Of a stretch of DNA of 64,000 nt, positions 11,181 through 23,906 are shown in pieces; positions within the stretch are counted from its first letter, which is position 1; each line of letters starts with the position of its first letter. The position numbers and the translations under genes were made by a program. Source of the DNA: Blasia pusilla (taxonomy: Eukaryota; Marchantiophyta; Marchantiopsida; Blasiales). Below the pieces are notes generated by a model. The model saw only the letters and a list, made by a program, of their open reading frames with translations. It had not been told where the DNA came from and did not search any database. The stretch covers positions 54,684,001 through 54,748,000 of the forward strand of contig CM114272.1 of assembly GCA_050084515.1 (NCBI GenBank), in the 5' to 3' direction.

Positions 11181-12944
11181 TCAATCACTCGATCCAACAT
11201 ATGGCACTCAATCTACACTCTCTCACTGAGACGTGTGTTGTGCCGCAACAAGCGGCGTGGTGCGGAAAATCGTCTACTGTCCTATCATCTCATCGACTGG
11301 ACACACCCTCAACTCTAGACATCCCACATAGGTCTATGTCCCCTAACCCATACATCAATGATGCTCTCAGCATCAGTACGAAACCCAATATCCCAAATAA
11401 TTGCCAAATACCCTCAAATCCCTAACATTTGTAGGGCAAAAGATCAAAATGGGTAACCTGACAACAAGTGTAGATGTGGCGCCTTAGCAACTGAAAAACC
11501 TGGATGCCAACTCGATCGTGAAGACAACTCCTCTAAGCAGCAAGTCGTACTCCTTTGGTATTGACAATGCTCAAATCTCCTCGATGTGCGGTGCGGTTCT
11601 AGCGATGCGGTGCGGCACTGGCGGCATAGAACGGCTATAAACAACATGGCAATTGGTAATAGGGTTCTTCACTCAGTGGCATACCCTCCTCAACAGCAAT
11701 ACACGCTCTACTCTCCAGTGATGGTGCGGCTCGGCGATCGAGATGGTGCGGTGCGGCCACAAGCGGCACGGCGTGGCAATTGGCGGCGGGTTGCGGATAC
11801 GGGCGTCATGGCACGATACTTGATCATCCTTGAGCGGCTAAAAATCATAGCATAACAAAGCGGACGAAACACTACGACCCCATCAATCCAAAAATGCAAA
11901 CAGCCGGCCGAGAACACAGGCACCGCGGAGGTCTGGGACAAAGATTCAGACGCCCGACTCTAAGTGCGGCAGTAACGCAGGGTCGGACGGAGTAGCGCAC
12001 GGTTGCAGACGGCTCTGTATTTTGTCGGCACTAGGAGGTCTGACAACCGGATAGTGGCCATGAAGCGTCGACGTACCACACAACATACAACCGCGATAGC
12101 AAGTGCACAGTCGGTTTGCGCGTCTCGAGGACAATCGGCTAGGACGTGATAGAACAGACGTTGTCCCCCGCCAAATTTTTTATTACTTTTTTTAAAACTA
12201 GAATAGCCGCGCGGGAAAATTGGATCTCCACTATCTTTCCTTACTTGATAGCCCCCCTCTTGATAGGTCTGCAAATTGAATGCCTTACCACAAATCCTCC
12301 TAGGATTGAGGGTCAACACCCCCAAAAATGGGATCTACTCACCCTTCCTCCAAATAGCTGAATTCACTTGTCCTATCCACCAAGTAAACTGATTTTTTTT
12401 TCTACCTCTCAAGAAAGAATTTCTACCCAAAAATTTCACTCACACCTTGGAATGGTGGCTATGGCAGCCCAAAAACTCCGTGCTCCAATCTCCAAATCGT
12501 GCACCGTTTCTTCAACATCGTACACCACTCCTTTATCTACGACCTCGTCAAATTGGTTTCTCCATTTGATTTTCCACCAAAAATTGACGGGGACTATCGT
12601 GCAGCCCAACGTCTCTTTCTCCTACGCAAAATTTGGCAGCGCTTCCGTGATGATTTCTCCCAACAAAAATGTAAAACCTGTGAAACTACAAATCAGCAAG
12701 CTCCATGGTGCATCCGATAGCACCGGCATGGGGCAACCCGCTCCCATACTCAATCCTTATAAAAAATTGGGCGGCGCTTCCGTGTGCCACTCTTCCACAC
12801 AAAAAATTGGCAAAGGAAACATCAAAAGTAAGCGGCTCTTGTTCTGGTGAGCACTCCCATGAACCAATGAACGGGGAATACGATCTCCAACCTGTAAAAT
12901 CATTGACCTCCCCCATGAAGCTCTCTCACTCATCATTCTCTCTT
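11181..12944 (-). other. Leader region of gypsy element 1
   Basis: No supportable gene. The part at 11,580-11,800 is rich in GGTGCGG / GCGGC words on the plus strand; the part at 12,130-12,900 is AT-rich with short decayed frames. Position between gag and the leader block fits a long, decayed untranslated leader. Confidence 0.5.
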
Positions 12945-13437
12945 TGTAAATCAAGTAGATCCAATCTCTCACAACACCATAGCTCTCAAATGTCTCTCTC
13001 AATGTCAAACCAAACCCACTCTCCTAATGAGAGGCTTGGGTTACACTCACAAGGCAAGGGACCATAGCTCCGTTGCCTAGAGGCAAGAGGTTCAACAAAG
13101 AGAGAATGAGCTCTCAAGCTCTCTCTCTTGGAGGTATACCCCCTTCCCTCGCCCAAGCTCTCTCCCCAGTAACCTATGCTCGAAGGTCACCTCCTTGACT
13201 CTTGACCTACTGTAGAGGGTCAAGGGCCACTTCCCAAAGTGGAAAGTCAACTCTATCAAATATGGAATCTTACCCAAATTAGTAAGTTTCTCTATGTGGC
13301 TCCAAATGAGCCGAAACGAAGGGGAAACTTACTCTCGCAGGTTACCCGTGGCCTCAACAAGTCATCCTGACCTCTTGAGGCTGTCCTCCAGTATCTCCGA
13401 AGGTGCTCTACTAGATCTCTCCCATCTATCCTAAAAA
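12945..13437 (-). repeat. 5' leader block of gypsy element 1
   Basis: Matches the leader copies at 4,663-5,187 and 24,026-24,614, from TAAATCAAGTAGATCC to ATCCTAAAAAGTCATGACA. In an intact element the 5' LTR would follow at 13,438, but only TGTCG remains, so the 5' LTR is lost. Confidence 0.65.
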
Positions 13438-14198
13438 GTCATGACATGTCGCCCACGTAGAGGAGAGCATGTCGCCCATGTAGAGGAGAGGGATCTATTA
13501 TTCCAACATGAGCTAAGATCTTCTCGAGCTCTTCTTCCACTTGTTACACAAGCAATTCTATCCCCTTTAGTCAATTGACTAGTAGAAGGGCTTGATCGAT
13601 TTTAAGAGCCTCTCTCCAAGAATTTGCGCACAATCAAGTTTTCTAGTATCCTCTCTAAGTTAGGCCATCTCTTACATTCATCAAGCTCTTCTACGTTCAT
13701 GTGCAGGTACACGAGCAAGGGCTTACCACAAACCCTCTCATTCTTCCATCTCGTCTTCCTTAAGGTATATTCTCCACATCTCTACGCTTATGCTTTGGAC
13801 TTCTTCATCCTTCTCTTCTTGTAGGTGTGTTGAATTGCGTATTCGGGGAACTCATTGATGCAAAGGGTATCCACATTCTTTGATGTCCATATGGTGGAGA
13901 GCAAATGACAATCCATAATGTGATTAGCGAGGAGATAACACTAGTAACTTGTAGTGCATGGTACACTGTTGGGCAAAGTAGTGACATGTCCTACATTATA
14001 CTACATAAGCAAGCTCTTGCCTAAAATCCAATCCGAGACATAACAAGAAGACTCAAAATGGATTTTGTGTAGGCCGAAGGTGGTGTGCTCAAATTTTTCT
14101 TCCATTGGTATGAAAATTTTATTTCTACCCTCGCAAAGTCACTTGTTGAACTTAGTAAACCCGGTCAATGAACTTTCATATTTAGGAAGTAAGTTTGA
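13438..14198. other. Intergenic, with a short tandem duplication
   Basis: A 23-bp unit containing TGTCGCCCACGTAGAGGAGAG is repeated at about 13,446 and 13,469. No gene or exon with usable splice sites is visible. Composition is AT-rich from 13,800 onward, before the GC-rich start of the next gene. Confidence 0.45.
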
Positions 14199-15659
14199 AT
14201 GATTCTAACGTTTTCGATCAACCACGTAATCTTCCTACCTGGTTTCTGGACTACGTGGTCGGGGGATCGCGTAGTTCAGACGAAGGCGGACGCCGTAGGA
14301 ACCCGGTGCCATCTGACAGGTGGACGAGGTCCTAACAAACAACATCTGGAGACGGAAACCGCGCACAGGCCTCAGTTCGTCTGCCCTAGTGCTGCGTCCG
14401 CTGGTTCTCCCTCGGAAGCGTGCTCGCCCCCGCGCCGCGCCATTTCAGAGAAGTTTGAATTCCAGCGATCGCTTCATTCCAGAAGGATCGAAGGATCGAA
14501 GTGTGTGGATTTGCTTCGCTTTGTTCGCGAGAGTTCGGAGACAGCGGATTCGTTTTGCTTCATCTCGAGGGGTCAGAGACTGCGGATTTGCTTCTCTTCT
14601 TTGTCGAGGGATCCGAGATTGCGGATTCGGTTCGCTTCACCTCGAGTGATCAGAGATTGCGGATTGTGTTGCGCTTCGTTCTCTGGATTCTCGAGGCGCC
14701 AGAGCGTGCGGAGTTGTTTCGCGAGTCACGGGAGGTTTCCGTGTCGTTTTAGGGGCCCTGTGTGGTTGGAAGTTCAGCAAGATCCTTGGCGGATTTCCCT
14801 TTTTGAATTTGAAGAGGTGGAACGTTCTCAATTGTTGGTGGATCTTCGATGCGAACTTGTGTGGCTCATCAATATTAGCATCTGAAGCGCAGCTAATTCT
14901 TTCTTTCTGGTCCGATCCCATTCGATCCACGTTCCTTCAATCTTGTGTCGGCAAAGATTCGAGTTACCCAGAATAAGCTTCCTGCGAGCCAGAATTTAAT
15001 TCATTGTAAGTCAAAGCACTTCTCCTTCACATTTACGATTAGGGACCGATATTCATCATCTGCCAATATTCGATTTGGTTTGACACGGTCGAGGAGGACA
15101 CAAATTTGCAGCTAAGTGCAATTTACTTTGCTGCAAATTTTCCCTCACCCCCTCCTCTATATTTGTGTTAGCCTTTCTGCTAGCTGGAATGATGACCTTC
15201 TTCCGCAGTGTGCAACTGCCTTTTTTCCCCCTTTCCAAGTAGAGATGTGCGAAGCGATTCAGGGTTTTCGTACGAGTTCTTCCTTAAGATCCATGTAAAC
15301 ATAAAAATCGAAGCAGCTATTCCAAGCTCTCTGGATGATGTATGGATTAGCAGTATGAAGAGTATCAGAAGGTAATTTCTGGTATATCCTTCCACAAAAT
15401 AACTCATGGCGCTATGAGTACCTCTACTGCACTTCAAATCTCACTCCAATCTGTGGCATGGATCGTAAGTACAGAAGTACCCAAGCCGTGCTGGTAAAAG
15501 CAAGTCGACCGATCGGTACGTTATCAACAGTGAACCCACATTTTTGATGTTGCTTATTCCTCCTTCACTGGTCAGATAACTGTCCATAGTTCACCTTTCA
15601 CAGCCAAAGTGAGTGAAACATCCTCTGTGGTTTTCAGCTTTTCGCATTATTTTCTGTGA
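14199..15659 (+). other. Probable 5' region / 5' UTR of the next gene
   Basis: The stretch is relatively GC-rich and lies upstream of the first good ATG (15,660). Its long frame at 14,199-14,885 is low-complexity (R/S/F-rich) because of a 39-bp tandem repeat and is unlikely to be protein. Transcribed leader with one or more introns is the likeliest content; no promoter element is clear enough to place. Confidence 0.35.
14503..14690 (+). repeat. 39-bp minisatellite, about 4.5 imperfect units
   Basis: Each unit starts GCGGATT, continues through a TTCGCTTC-type pyrimidine stretch and TCGAG, and ends CAGAGAxT. Units are 38-41 bp. Since 39 is a multiple of 3, the repeat stays open in frame, which explains the misleading long frame over it. 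Confidence 0.65.
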
Positions 15660-18600
15660 ATGGACGATTCAAAGAACCCGGAGGTTCTAGAAAAGATGAA
15701 ATGGTGGAAAGACTTGGAAGACTCAGCGAACGAAAGGAGGGAGTATGTGAAGCACAGTGCAGACTACAGAAGACGCCTAATTTCAGTGTGCGTTTCACAA
15801 CTTGCCTGCCCCGTCTTTAGTTTTCTGTCGCGAAAGTATGAAAAGCTTGAGGTACGTAGTATTTATCTGTCATCTGAATCTGACTTCACTACTTCCTGAA
15901 TGGTGGCAAGCCTGATTAGTAGGGCCAGGCTACGAGATCTATTCTCAACCGTGTACCCTTCATATGGTTAAGGATGGCTCAATGACTGTCTTCATAGGAC
16001 TGATTCGGACGTGAGGAGGCTGTTGAAAGTACTAAATACTTAACGCGGGAATAAGTGATCAAATTATCGAAGGTTCATCTTATTCACCATTGGCGGAAAA
16101 GGCTTGCAGGAAATGGACAACCCTTTTCACACCTCAAGGGCTTGAGGGTCCAGATCCCACTTCACACCGCCCAACCTCAGTTGCACACTTGAAGGCGTTA
16201 AGAGTCCGCGTACGTCTCATAGCCACAGCACCCTTACGAACGACGAGGATTCAAAATATAGGGTTTCTGTTGGAAACTGTCTGTGTACAGTCTTCATTTG
16301 CACTGTCCAAGAGAATGAGAATTTAATCGACCCGTTCCATAGTGGGAAAATTTTCCAATGTGACCTCAAAACGTCACGATTTTGCTTGTAGACATGGAGT
16401 CAGGTGTCCAGGGCGTGCGGGGCCATCTTGATAGCTTATGATGACGATTGTTCTCCGGGGTTCGTTTCATTTGGAATTATTTCTTAAGCAGGCGTAATAT
16501 GATGTAGCCTACAAGCCAAGGACGAGGATTTGGATTGCAAATTTCGTAGACTAAATGAAATTCCGATTCGCTCGTCACCATTTGGTCGAGAAACAAAATG
16601 TCGAGCGGCACCGATAAGATCCGCGTCGGGGATTTAGGCCTGTGTCATGGCTGAGTATTCTGTACACGGACGGTGAATCGGACACCGTCAGAGCCAAGAA
16701 TGCTTAGCATTGAAAGTTCCGTTTCGATTGCTCTAAATATAGTATGGAAGTAACGCGATGCTCGTCTATACTAGCGATGAAAACCCGTTGATCAGTACGG
16801 TTACGAAATTTTAGACATGACTTATGTGCGTGAAGTGTAGTTGGTCCACTGACCAGAAAGGAGCTGAAACTTTCAGGAGGGAATCAAGAGCTATACTGGA
16901 TCAAAAGCACCGCATGAGAAAAGAGAAGGCAACTCGAATACGCTATCAGTTCACGTCCATCTTATGCCAAATGAAACGAGCCCAGGAGGATGCTCATGCA
17001 GCTCAAGAGCGCAATATGAAGCTGCTGCATTTCTTTGGCCTTCATCAAGAGCTCGTACTTCTCTTACCAATCTCCTTCTGTTCGTTCAAGCTTGGATTAA
17101 GAATTTGTACATCTGGTTCTCGGTGATAGAAGATTGCACTGAGGAGAAGAGTCCTGACATTGAAACCTGAACTATCCTTGTGCACGTCCAAAATCGACCA
17201 TGATCTCAACATTTGACGTGTGCATTGAACTAGACGATATCCTGCTGGTGGGAATAGGGTGATTGTCTTGCTTCTGGAAGTCAAAAAGCGAGCAATTTAA
17301 AGGTATTAACGAATGTCCGGCAGCCAACCGATCAATGTGGGAAGGAGAATAACGCAGTGCCTCACCTAATATCCAGTGATGATCACGCGGAACAACATGT
17401 TCTTGCACAAAATCCCGAAGTTCTCAGCCTCGACAACGCCGCGAGCAACATCTTGTGCCATCAACAAAAGTGGAACGCTCTTGTATGCGAAAGGTATGGT
17501 GAGTTGAAGGAGGAGCATTGTTTCAAGAGAAATATTCCTCCTCTGACGAATATTCATACCAGACAGATAAAGTGGTGTCACTCTCGACTACACGACACCA
17601 AAAATGAACGGGTTGGTGGCCAAGATGCTAAATGCTTCTACGACTTCCCAGTTGTGTTCAGACACTCTACTGCTTACGAAGGGAAGCAGTAGAACTTGTG
17701 GGGACCCAGGTGCTGTGTAAGCCAAGATGAGCTTAAGTCTAAGAGGAGCTAGGAAACCTAAATGTCTGCTGCTGAACTATTACAGTCATGTCGGGCGGCT
17801 GCCCCGTATTTGCATTAGCCTGTAGCCCAGTGTTTCATTGATACTGGTTTTTTCAAATAAGGTCACTCTCTAATCTTCTTCCATCTTTTCCAATCTCAAC
17901 AGTTGTCCACAAAGGCCGGCTTCAGCCAGCGACTGTCCGCGGTGTCCACAGTTCTCGGACCTCGATGCCTCTGCGGAATTTCCTTCAATCGCTAGCACTC
18001 GAGAACCCTCAGCACAAGCCAAAGGTATAACCAACTTCACTGCACGACTCGATCTATTCTCATCACACCAAGTCCGGGATCTGCCTGTACAGATGTCTGC
18101 ACTGAAACGGGACACACGCTCCTACCCGCAATGTTATCAGTGGTGGCCGAGAAATCCTCAATCGGGATCGGAGATCCCAACAGGTTGGTGGAAATTACTA
18201 TTCTTTCTGGCAACAGGCAATGCTGATTCCTATCGCGGGCCACACGACTGTTGCTCTGGGGAATGCTAAAATAAACAATCCTTGGGCCACAGAATCCTCA
18301 CAATTACCGTGGTTGGATTTAGCTCAAGTCCACGGGCTTACCTTGCTGCATATCATCAGAGTAGTTACAGTTCAGTGTCTTGCAGAGCTTTGTAAACGGA
18401 TCAGCCGGAGTATTCACTGTTCAGTACCGTGATACGACTTAACTTCCTTCTAATTCAACCGGGTTACATTCGCATGCCTAGCAAAGCTTCACAAAGGAGC
18501 CATTGCCTACTGCAGTGTCGATATACCCCATTACTATTGAATGAGAAGCACACTTCGTGGAGAGAAAGCCATTGATTAGGAAGCTGCCACGTCCTCAATG

Positions 18601-21470
18601 CGAGCTGGCTCTGCAATAGTTTCTGATCAATCGTAGGTACCCGTCAATCGAGAGGTGAGGATTGAGCACTTTCCTCAGAAGATCTGGGTGACGCCAAAAA
18701 AATCGTAATTATGTGTTGTGGAAGTAACGGTTTCGCCGGTTTGAGATTTAGAATCACGATTCTGTTCTCCATGGATAGTTTCACTTCCGAAATAGTAGAA
18801 AGAGCACCACGTCTGCTATATCGTCTGGCAGTTCGTGGCAAACAAATCACACTCAATTTCGTTGAACACCAGGATCATCTGTTATGTTGTTCAGTTCCTT
18901 CTCGTTTAGTGGAGTTATCCTATGTTACATACAAGCGTCGACCTTGGCCAAGACGACACCGCGAGCCGATTCGCGCCAAACACTATTTCGTGTTTACACA
19001 AAAGGAAAATTAGCATTAACGAGTCTCGAGTAATGCGCATTTCGATCAAATTCTGAGTGGAGAGATACTGTCCTTTAGCAGACTCGTGCAACATACTTTG
19101 TATCACCAGCAAACGACCCATTTCCCTTGGAGACCTCCGAGGATGAGCGGATACAAATTGCAGATCTAACAAAGCGTGGCTTGATGAACATCAGCTGCTG
19201 CGGATACAGATGAAGGCCGTTCCACTCTCGAGTGCAATTCACAACAACTAGCGGGCAGGCACTCAGCACGCCCTTCAAGTGACCTATCGTGCACCAGCGC
19301 CGAGTGCAACGAGATACAGGAAGCCGCTAATGTCGGACTACGGCAACCGAAATCGTTGCAGGTGTGTGAAACCCCTACTGGATGCAAGATAGAAGGACCA
19401 GCAGATGAAAAAACGGCGAAGGGAGGAGCCATGGGCTTGGGAAGTACCCTTTCCAGTCATTGCGACATTGACACAGAGTCCCAAATGCTCACAAATAATG
19501 AGGTGCTTCTTGGGGTACAAAGAGTGTTCCCTTGTGAGGACGTTGTACAGAAGGTGCTGGACCATGCTTTTGGTTCGATCCTCGACGAGCAAAAAGGTTT
19601 GGAGCTACCGTGGATACAAGTTGGGGATTGCATCAAGGTTGATCATGAAGACGGAGTAGGGTCAGGATGGGAACCATCAAGGAAACAACAAGACAATGTT
19701 GCATTGGGAGACAATTTGAAAGATTTGAGACAGGAGCCATCAGGAAAACTCAATGCCCTAGGAGACACTGCGGTTCAGGCTGGAGGTGCCGATGTACCAT
19801 CCATCATTTCTGAGGAACGGAACCCATGTCTAAAGATCGAAAAGAGTACCTTTCTTCCGGAGCTCAGAGGTGAACAGCATGCGTCCTGGCAGGAAGTCAT
19901 AAATCTGAGGAGCATCAATAACTTCAATGAATTCTCAAGGTCGATGCAGGTAATGTCTGCTGATTGATTCGATTTCGTTTATCTAGTCCTGCTTTTCGCT
20001 TATCTAGACTTCGTTTATCTAGGACCCTTCATTTACACCGACAGCCATAGCTGAGAGAGTCAGAGCATTTTAAACATTAGTTGATAAGTCTTCATTACTT
20101 TCAGGTTCCGAGTTCCAATTCGCAGGACTGCACGGCAAAGGACACTGTAAACTCAGAAGTCACGGGACAATTTGAACAGAATGATGAGGGTGGAAGAAAA
20201 CCTATAAGCGCGTGGTCCGAAAAGGAAAAGTTAGTGGTCTTATCTACCCTAAACAACACTATGTTTCTCTGGGATGATCAACCGGTTCAGTTTGGATCCT
20301 GGCCAGAGATGGAGGAATTACTATGCACTGCATATGCTGCGAAAGATGGTCAGCTGAAGCTATTCGCATACCTGGAGGAAAAGGAAGGCATTTCGAGGCC
20401 AATGGCTTGTTGCGGTGCTATATTTGAACTTGTGAAGGCTTATCCACCTGAGCAACTGCTACCTTTCAGGTTTATTGAGGATTTTTTTGCTGCAAAAAGT
20501 TGGAATGAGCAATTAAGGGACGGCCTCACGTTCGACCACTTGGAAGTCTACCAAGAGAAGGGGCATGCACAATTTTGGCAGATGTTTGTGCATCATGCTG
20601 TTTGTGTCAAAGATCACAGTCTAGCAACCTTAACGCAGGTTGCCTCTGTCTTAATTGACGCTTTGTTTCTCAGGTACCATCGTCACACCTTCTCTCCGTC
20701 TTTTACTTTTCGTCTTACTAAAAGCATAGTAGTTTTCCTTTAGTTTCCACTTGATCTTCTTTCAATTCAACAACTTCCGAAACTCGAAGCTTGCCTGATT
20801 TTCTACCCTAGTTCATAGACATGGGCTCGGCTTCGTTAAAACTGAAAGTCACACCGAGCAATTTGGACCACATGTGACATTGCTAAGTAGAAAGCTAACC
20901 ACTCGGTGCTTCCTCCTTGTTTCCAGCGAGCGGATGAAGGAGTTCCCATCCGATAAAGCGACGGTCATGCACCAAAACTTGGTAGAATTCCTAGTCGGAG
21001 GCTTCAAAGGCTGCAGTTTAGGGTTTAGGGTCCAAGGGATCCATGGATCTGCACGTGAAAATGATGAAAAGATGAGAGAAACCGAGGATGATCCCATACC
21101 TCTGAGTTACAACTTCACCAGTGTTCCTGATGGAGAGGAGTCGTATCATGAGTGTGACACAAGAATGCTACAAGCACCTACTCGTACTCGAAGTCAGAAT
21201 TCTGTCAGGAATCTGGTTGTCTTAGATGGGGTTGGACTCCGCCTGAAACAAGATGACGTCCTTGACATCTCTGCAATTTTTGAAACAGGCCCCTCACTTA
21301 AGAGAAATGCGTCAAGAAGGAGCCTGTTCTCCTCCATTAGATCACTAGTGCGGACACCTTTCAGATTATGGAGCAGTAAAGGATTCTCGAAGGGAGTTGA
21401 GTCCATGGAGGATGGTTTTGTGCGTCTTCTAAGCCCCAGAAGATCTGGATTGAGAGATACTAGATGCTGA
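15660..21470 (+). CDS. Unrecognised multi-exon protein (partial gene model)
   Basis: I do not recognise this protein. The first exon, 15,660-15,851, starts at ATG (MDDSKNPEVLEKMKWWKDL) and ends at G|GTACGT. Exon 2 starts at 16,857 and encodes a charged coiled-coil-like helix (RRESRAILDQKHRMRKEK). Less certain internal exons with matching phases are 17,358-17,493, 17,903-18,024 and 18,093-18,183. I could not connect 18,184-19,361. The last three exons are firm: 19,362-19,949, 20,105-20,673 and 20,927-21,470, joined at phases 0 and 2 and ending in TGA. They encode 566 residues: an acidic linker, a helical, Trp/Phe-rich domain (EKEKLVVLSTLNNTMFLWDD through TLTQVASVLIDALFLSERM), and a basic Ser/Arg-rich tail. 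No signal peptide or membrane segment is visible. No transposon protein is similar, so it is probably a host gene. Confidence 0.6.
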
Positions 21471-22466
21471 CGTCTAGACCGAGTTCGCTCGCAATTCGCT
21501 TCGATTTCCGTTCCCCAACTGGTGGTCTGCAACGAAACAAGATTCCACGACTGACAGGACATTCCTGTCTCCCAAATGGATGTAGAACTAAGTTTCCCAG
21601 ACCTTTACACTCTGTCACGAAGCTTCATGTACATTCTGGAATCACGGTTTAGTCTTTGTAACTCAGTGACTGAAAATAGTTCACTGGCTCCTTTTCGGCG
21701 GAACCTCCGCTTGATCTCTATGTCTCATCTCCAAGCTTTGTGTTCTCTAAAATCGCGATGCGACGGTCGACCGACCATGAACCCTAGTTTTATCCACATG
21801 AAGAAAAGCTTGAACCACAAAGCAAGAGTCGGGAAATCAACATAATTACCCATCCTCTCTCTCAAAAACAGAATGCTGTCGCTCGAACTTTGACGCAGTG
21901 ATGATGGCAATGTGTTTTGCGTAGTGCGACATTCCATCCCGTAGCTTCATGTGAAACACCCGGGCACTTTTCTCCTCATAGTCGCTTCCAGGACCACATG
22001 TTGGAAATATCAAATCACCATCTTTCATGTCAATGCAATCTCATCATCGGTTATGCCCCTTCTCCATATAATGTTTTCATAGTCATTCAAAAGGACTAGG
22101 GCTGGATTAACTTGTTAAGACAAGAATACCCCGCGAAGCGGCAAGAATGCCCCGCGAAGCGCACCATTTTCATTTACAATGAGATAGAGTAGGGAGACTA
22201 AGATTATCTCCGTGATAAGTGCCTGGATACACATCAAGACGGCTACCTGACCTTGTGAAAGTGGTTGGTTAAAACGGCAAAATTAAGGGGCACTTAAGAT
22301 TAAGAAACTCGTACCTGGCATATCTTGCGATTGGGTCCAAGCACCCTAAATCCGGAAATCCTATGGAAGATAACGACTCAGTGCCGATTGGGAAAAGAGT
22401 TTCTTGTCCTTGAATTTCTGTTTAAGAATTAGGTATAACTATTGTTTCATAATGAGCGGACAACAA
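21471..22466. other. Intergenic between the unrecognised gene and tRNA-Leu
   Basis: Likely holds the 3' UTR of the upstream gene. A direct duplication of about 20 bp, AAGAATxCCCCGCGAAGCG, occurs at 22,122 and 22,143. No other gene seen. Confidence 0.4.
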
Positions 22467-22547
22467 GTTGATATGGCCGAGTTGGTCTAAGGCGCCAGAT
22501 TAAGGTTCTGGTCCGAAAGGGCGTGGGTTCGAATCCCACTGTCAACA
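22467..22547 (+). tRNA. tRNA-Leu (AAG)
   Basis: Cloverleaf with a 7-bp acceptor stem (GTTGATA / TGTCAAC, one G-T pair), D-arm TGGCCGAGTTGGTC (A box), anticodon stem CCAGA/TCTGG with loop TTAAGGT (anticodon AAG at 22,502-22,504), and a leucine-type variable arm. The T-arm is GTGGGTTCGAATCCCAC (B box). Discriminator is A. It decodes CUU/CUC leucine codons. A T-run at 22,556-22,560 is a suitable pol III stop. Oddly, CCA follows the discriminator in the DNA; nuclear tRNA genes normally lack it. The AAG anticodon excludes a chloroplast origin. No intron. Confidence 0.95.
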
Positions 22548-22550
22548 CCA

Positions 22551-22565
22551 TGAAACTTTTTAATC
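22551..22565 (+). terminator. Pol III T-run terminator of tRNA-Leu
   Basis: TTTTT at 22,556-22,560, nine bases after the discriminator base, is the usual RNA polymerase III stop signal. Confidence 0.6.
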
Positions 22566-23698
22566 TTCGTTGGCATTTTGATCATTGTTGGTTTACTTTT
22601 GAAAGAAAGCACATGTGGAAGGAATTCAATTATGGACGTAAGATACTTACATTGCAAACTGGTACTATGAGTGCCTACTATTACTAGTGATGTGTGATGA
22701 TATGCTCTTATGCCCCTTATTGACTCCAAAATCTACCTTCTAGACTCCAATTCAACCCTTCATTTCATTTCCCCCAACATCCTTTCTAAATGGTGAAGGA
22801 AATTCCAGGTCCTTGATAATTTTGAAGGGTTTGATAATTTTATATATATACATAACTAATATAAATTAGGTATCAAATCCATATCAAGGTGCCATTGCAA
22901 TAATTAATAAATATAATAGAAATTGATAGAAATCAATCTCAAAGTACCATTGCCATGCATGGATGAGCAAATACTTTTGTGGTATTGGTGGGGTCTTAAC
23001 AAAGGTAAGATCCAAAGCTCAAAAACAATGTGGGAAAAAACTGCATAGCCATCCAAAACAATTAAATAATGTGAAAAAGAGGATATGATCATTTACTCCA
23101 ACCTATTAATTTCTTTTAACCCAAGCATCCCTAGGTGTATTCTATGTTTGCGTGTTGCACTACCCGTGCGTGCATGCATGGGATTCCAAATTTTTGGTGA
23201 AGTTTAAATAAACATCCTCGAAACGCACCAAACCGTAAGGCAAAGTTTGTGAGGATCCGACTACAATTACCATCAACGATTGTAAGCCGCCGCAAAGAAT
23301 TGGTAACTGATACATTTGTGGGAGAACAAATTTTGGGGCCTTCTAGTTCGCGTGAAAAACTTGTTTGAGCCTCTTGGCTCATATGAAAAAGTTATCTAGG
23401 ATTTGTGCACTTGATTTAAATCCAAATAAGAAGTGCAATTGAGGAATTGCGTCTTGGCTTAAAAATCACACTTGTCAACATGGGAGGTGTCAAAGAGCAC
23501 AAATGTCCAAGTCGGGGGGCGTTTGAAAACCAAGAACGCATCTTGCCATAATAGTATAGATGTTTTTCCATACTAATAAAATGGAGAGCATATGTCATTA
23601 GACGAAAAAAAAATCCCATCGATATTTTGATGGGAAAAAAAAGTAACTCAAAATGATTTGTGTCAAAAGAACATCTATTTTCCACTGATAGACGTCTC
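22566..23698. other. AT-rich intergenic with transposon scraps
   Basis: No gene. Near 23,551-23,560 the minus strand carries A|TCTATACTATTATGGC, a Helitron-type 5' end, but no matching 3' end was found to its left. A GC-rich hairpin, GCACTACCCGTGC, lies near 23,157-23,169. Confidence 0.4.
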
Positions 23699-23904
23699 CA
23701 TTTTCCACCGAATGAAGGAATGGATATAAATGTGGATGGGAGTAAAAACTTTTGAAGATTGTAGTAAGTGGGGTTATAAGAGTTTTCCACGGACAGATCT
23801 CTCCCTTCTTCACCCAATGAGGGAGTGGATAGAAATGTGGATGGGAGTTAAAAAATTCAAAGATGGATAGTGAGTGGGGTTATGAGAGTTTTCCCACGGA
23901 CATA
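23699..23904. repeat. Direct repeat, two units of about 105 bp
   Basis: TTCxCCxAATGAxGGAxTGGATAxAAATGTGGATGGGAGT followed by GTGGGGTTATxAGAGTTTTCC(C)ACGGACA occurs twice in tandem, directly before gypsy element 2. Non-coding. Confidence 0.65.
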
Positions 23905-23906
23905 CA

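Larger units (their letters stand above)
4537..13437 (-). mobile_element. Ty3/gypsy element 1 with DNA methyltransferase (decayed)
   Basis: Minus-strand gypsy element. Domains in element order are leader, gag capsid, protease, cytosine-5 methyltransferase, RT, RNase H, integrase, PPT and 3' LTR. The left (3') end has two 126-bp LTRs separated by a leader copy. At the right only the leader block remains, with the 5' LTR missing. All domains contain stops or frameshifts. The gag zinc knuckle and the middle of the integrase are deleted. A copia solo LTR splits the methyltransferase. It is clearly the same family as the elements at 24-35 kb and 52-60 kb. Confidence 0.85.

Noticed and set aside
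14199-14885. 228-codon plus-strand frame
   Set aside because: Created by the in-phase 39-bp repeat; low-complexity composition and no domain.
22122-22161. Duplicated CCCCGCGAAGCG hairpin that resembles a Helitron 3' hairpin
   Set aside because: No CTRR terminus follows within the usual 10-12 bases on either strand.
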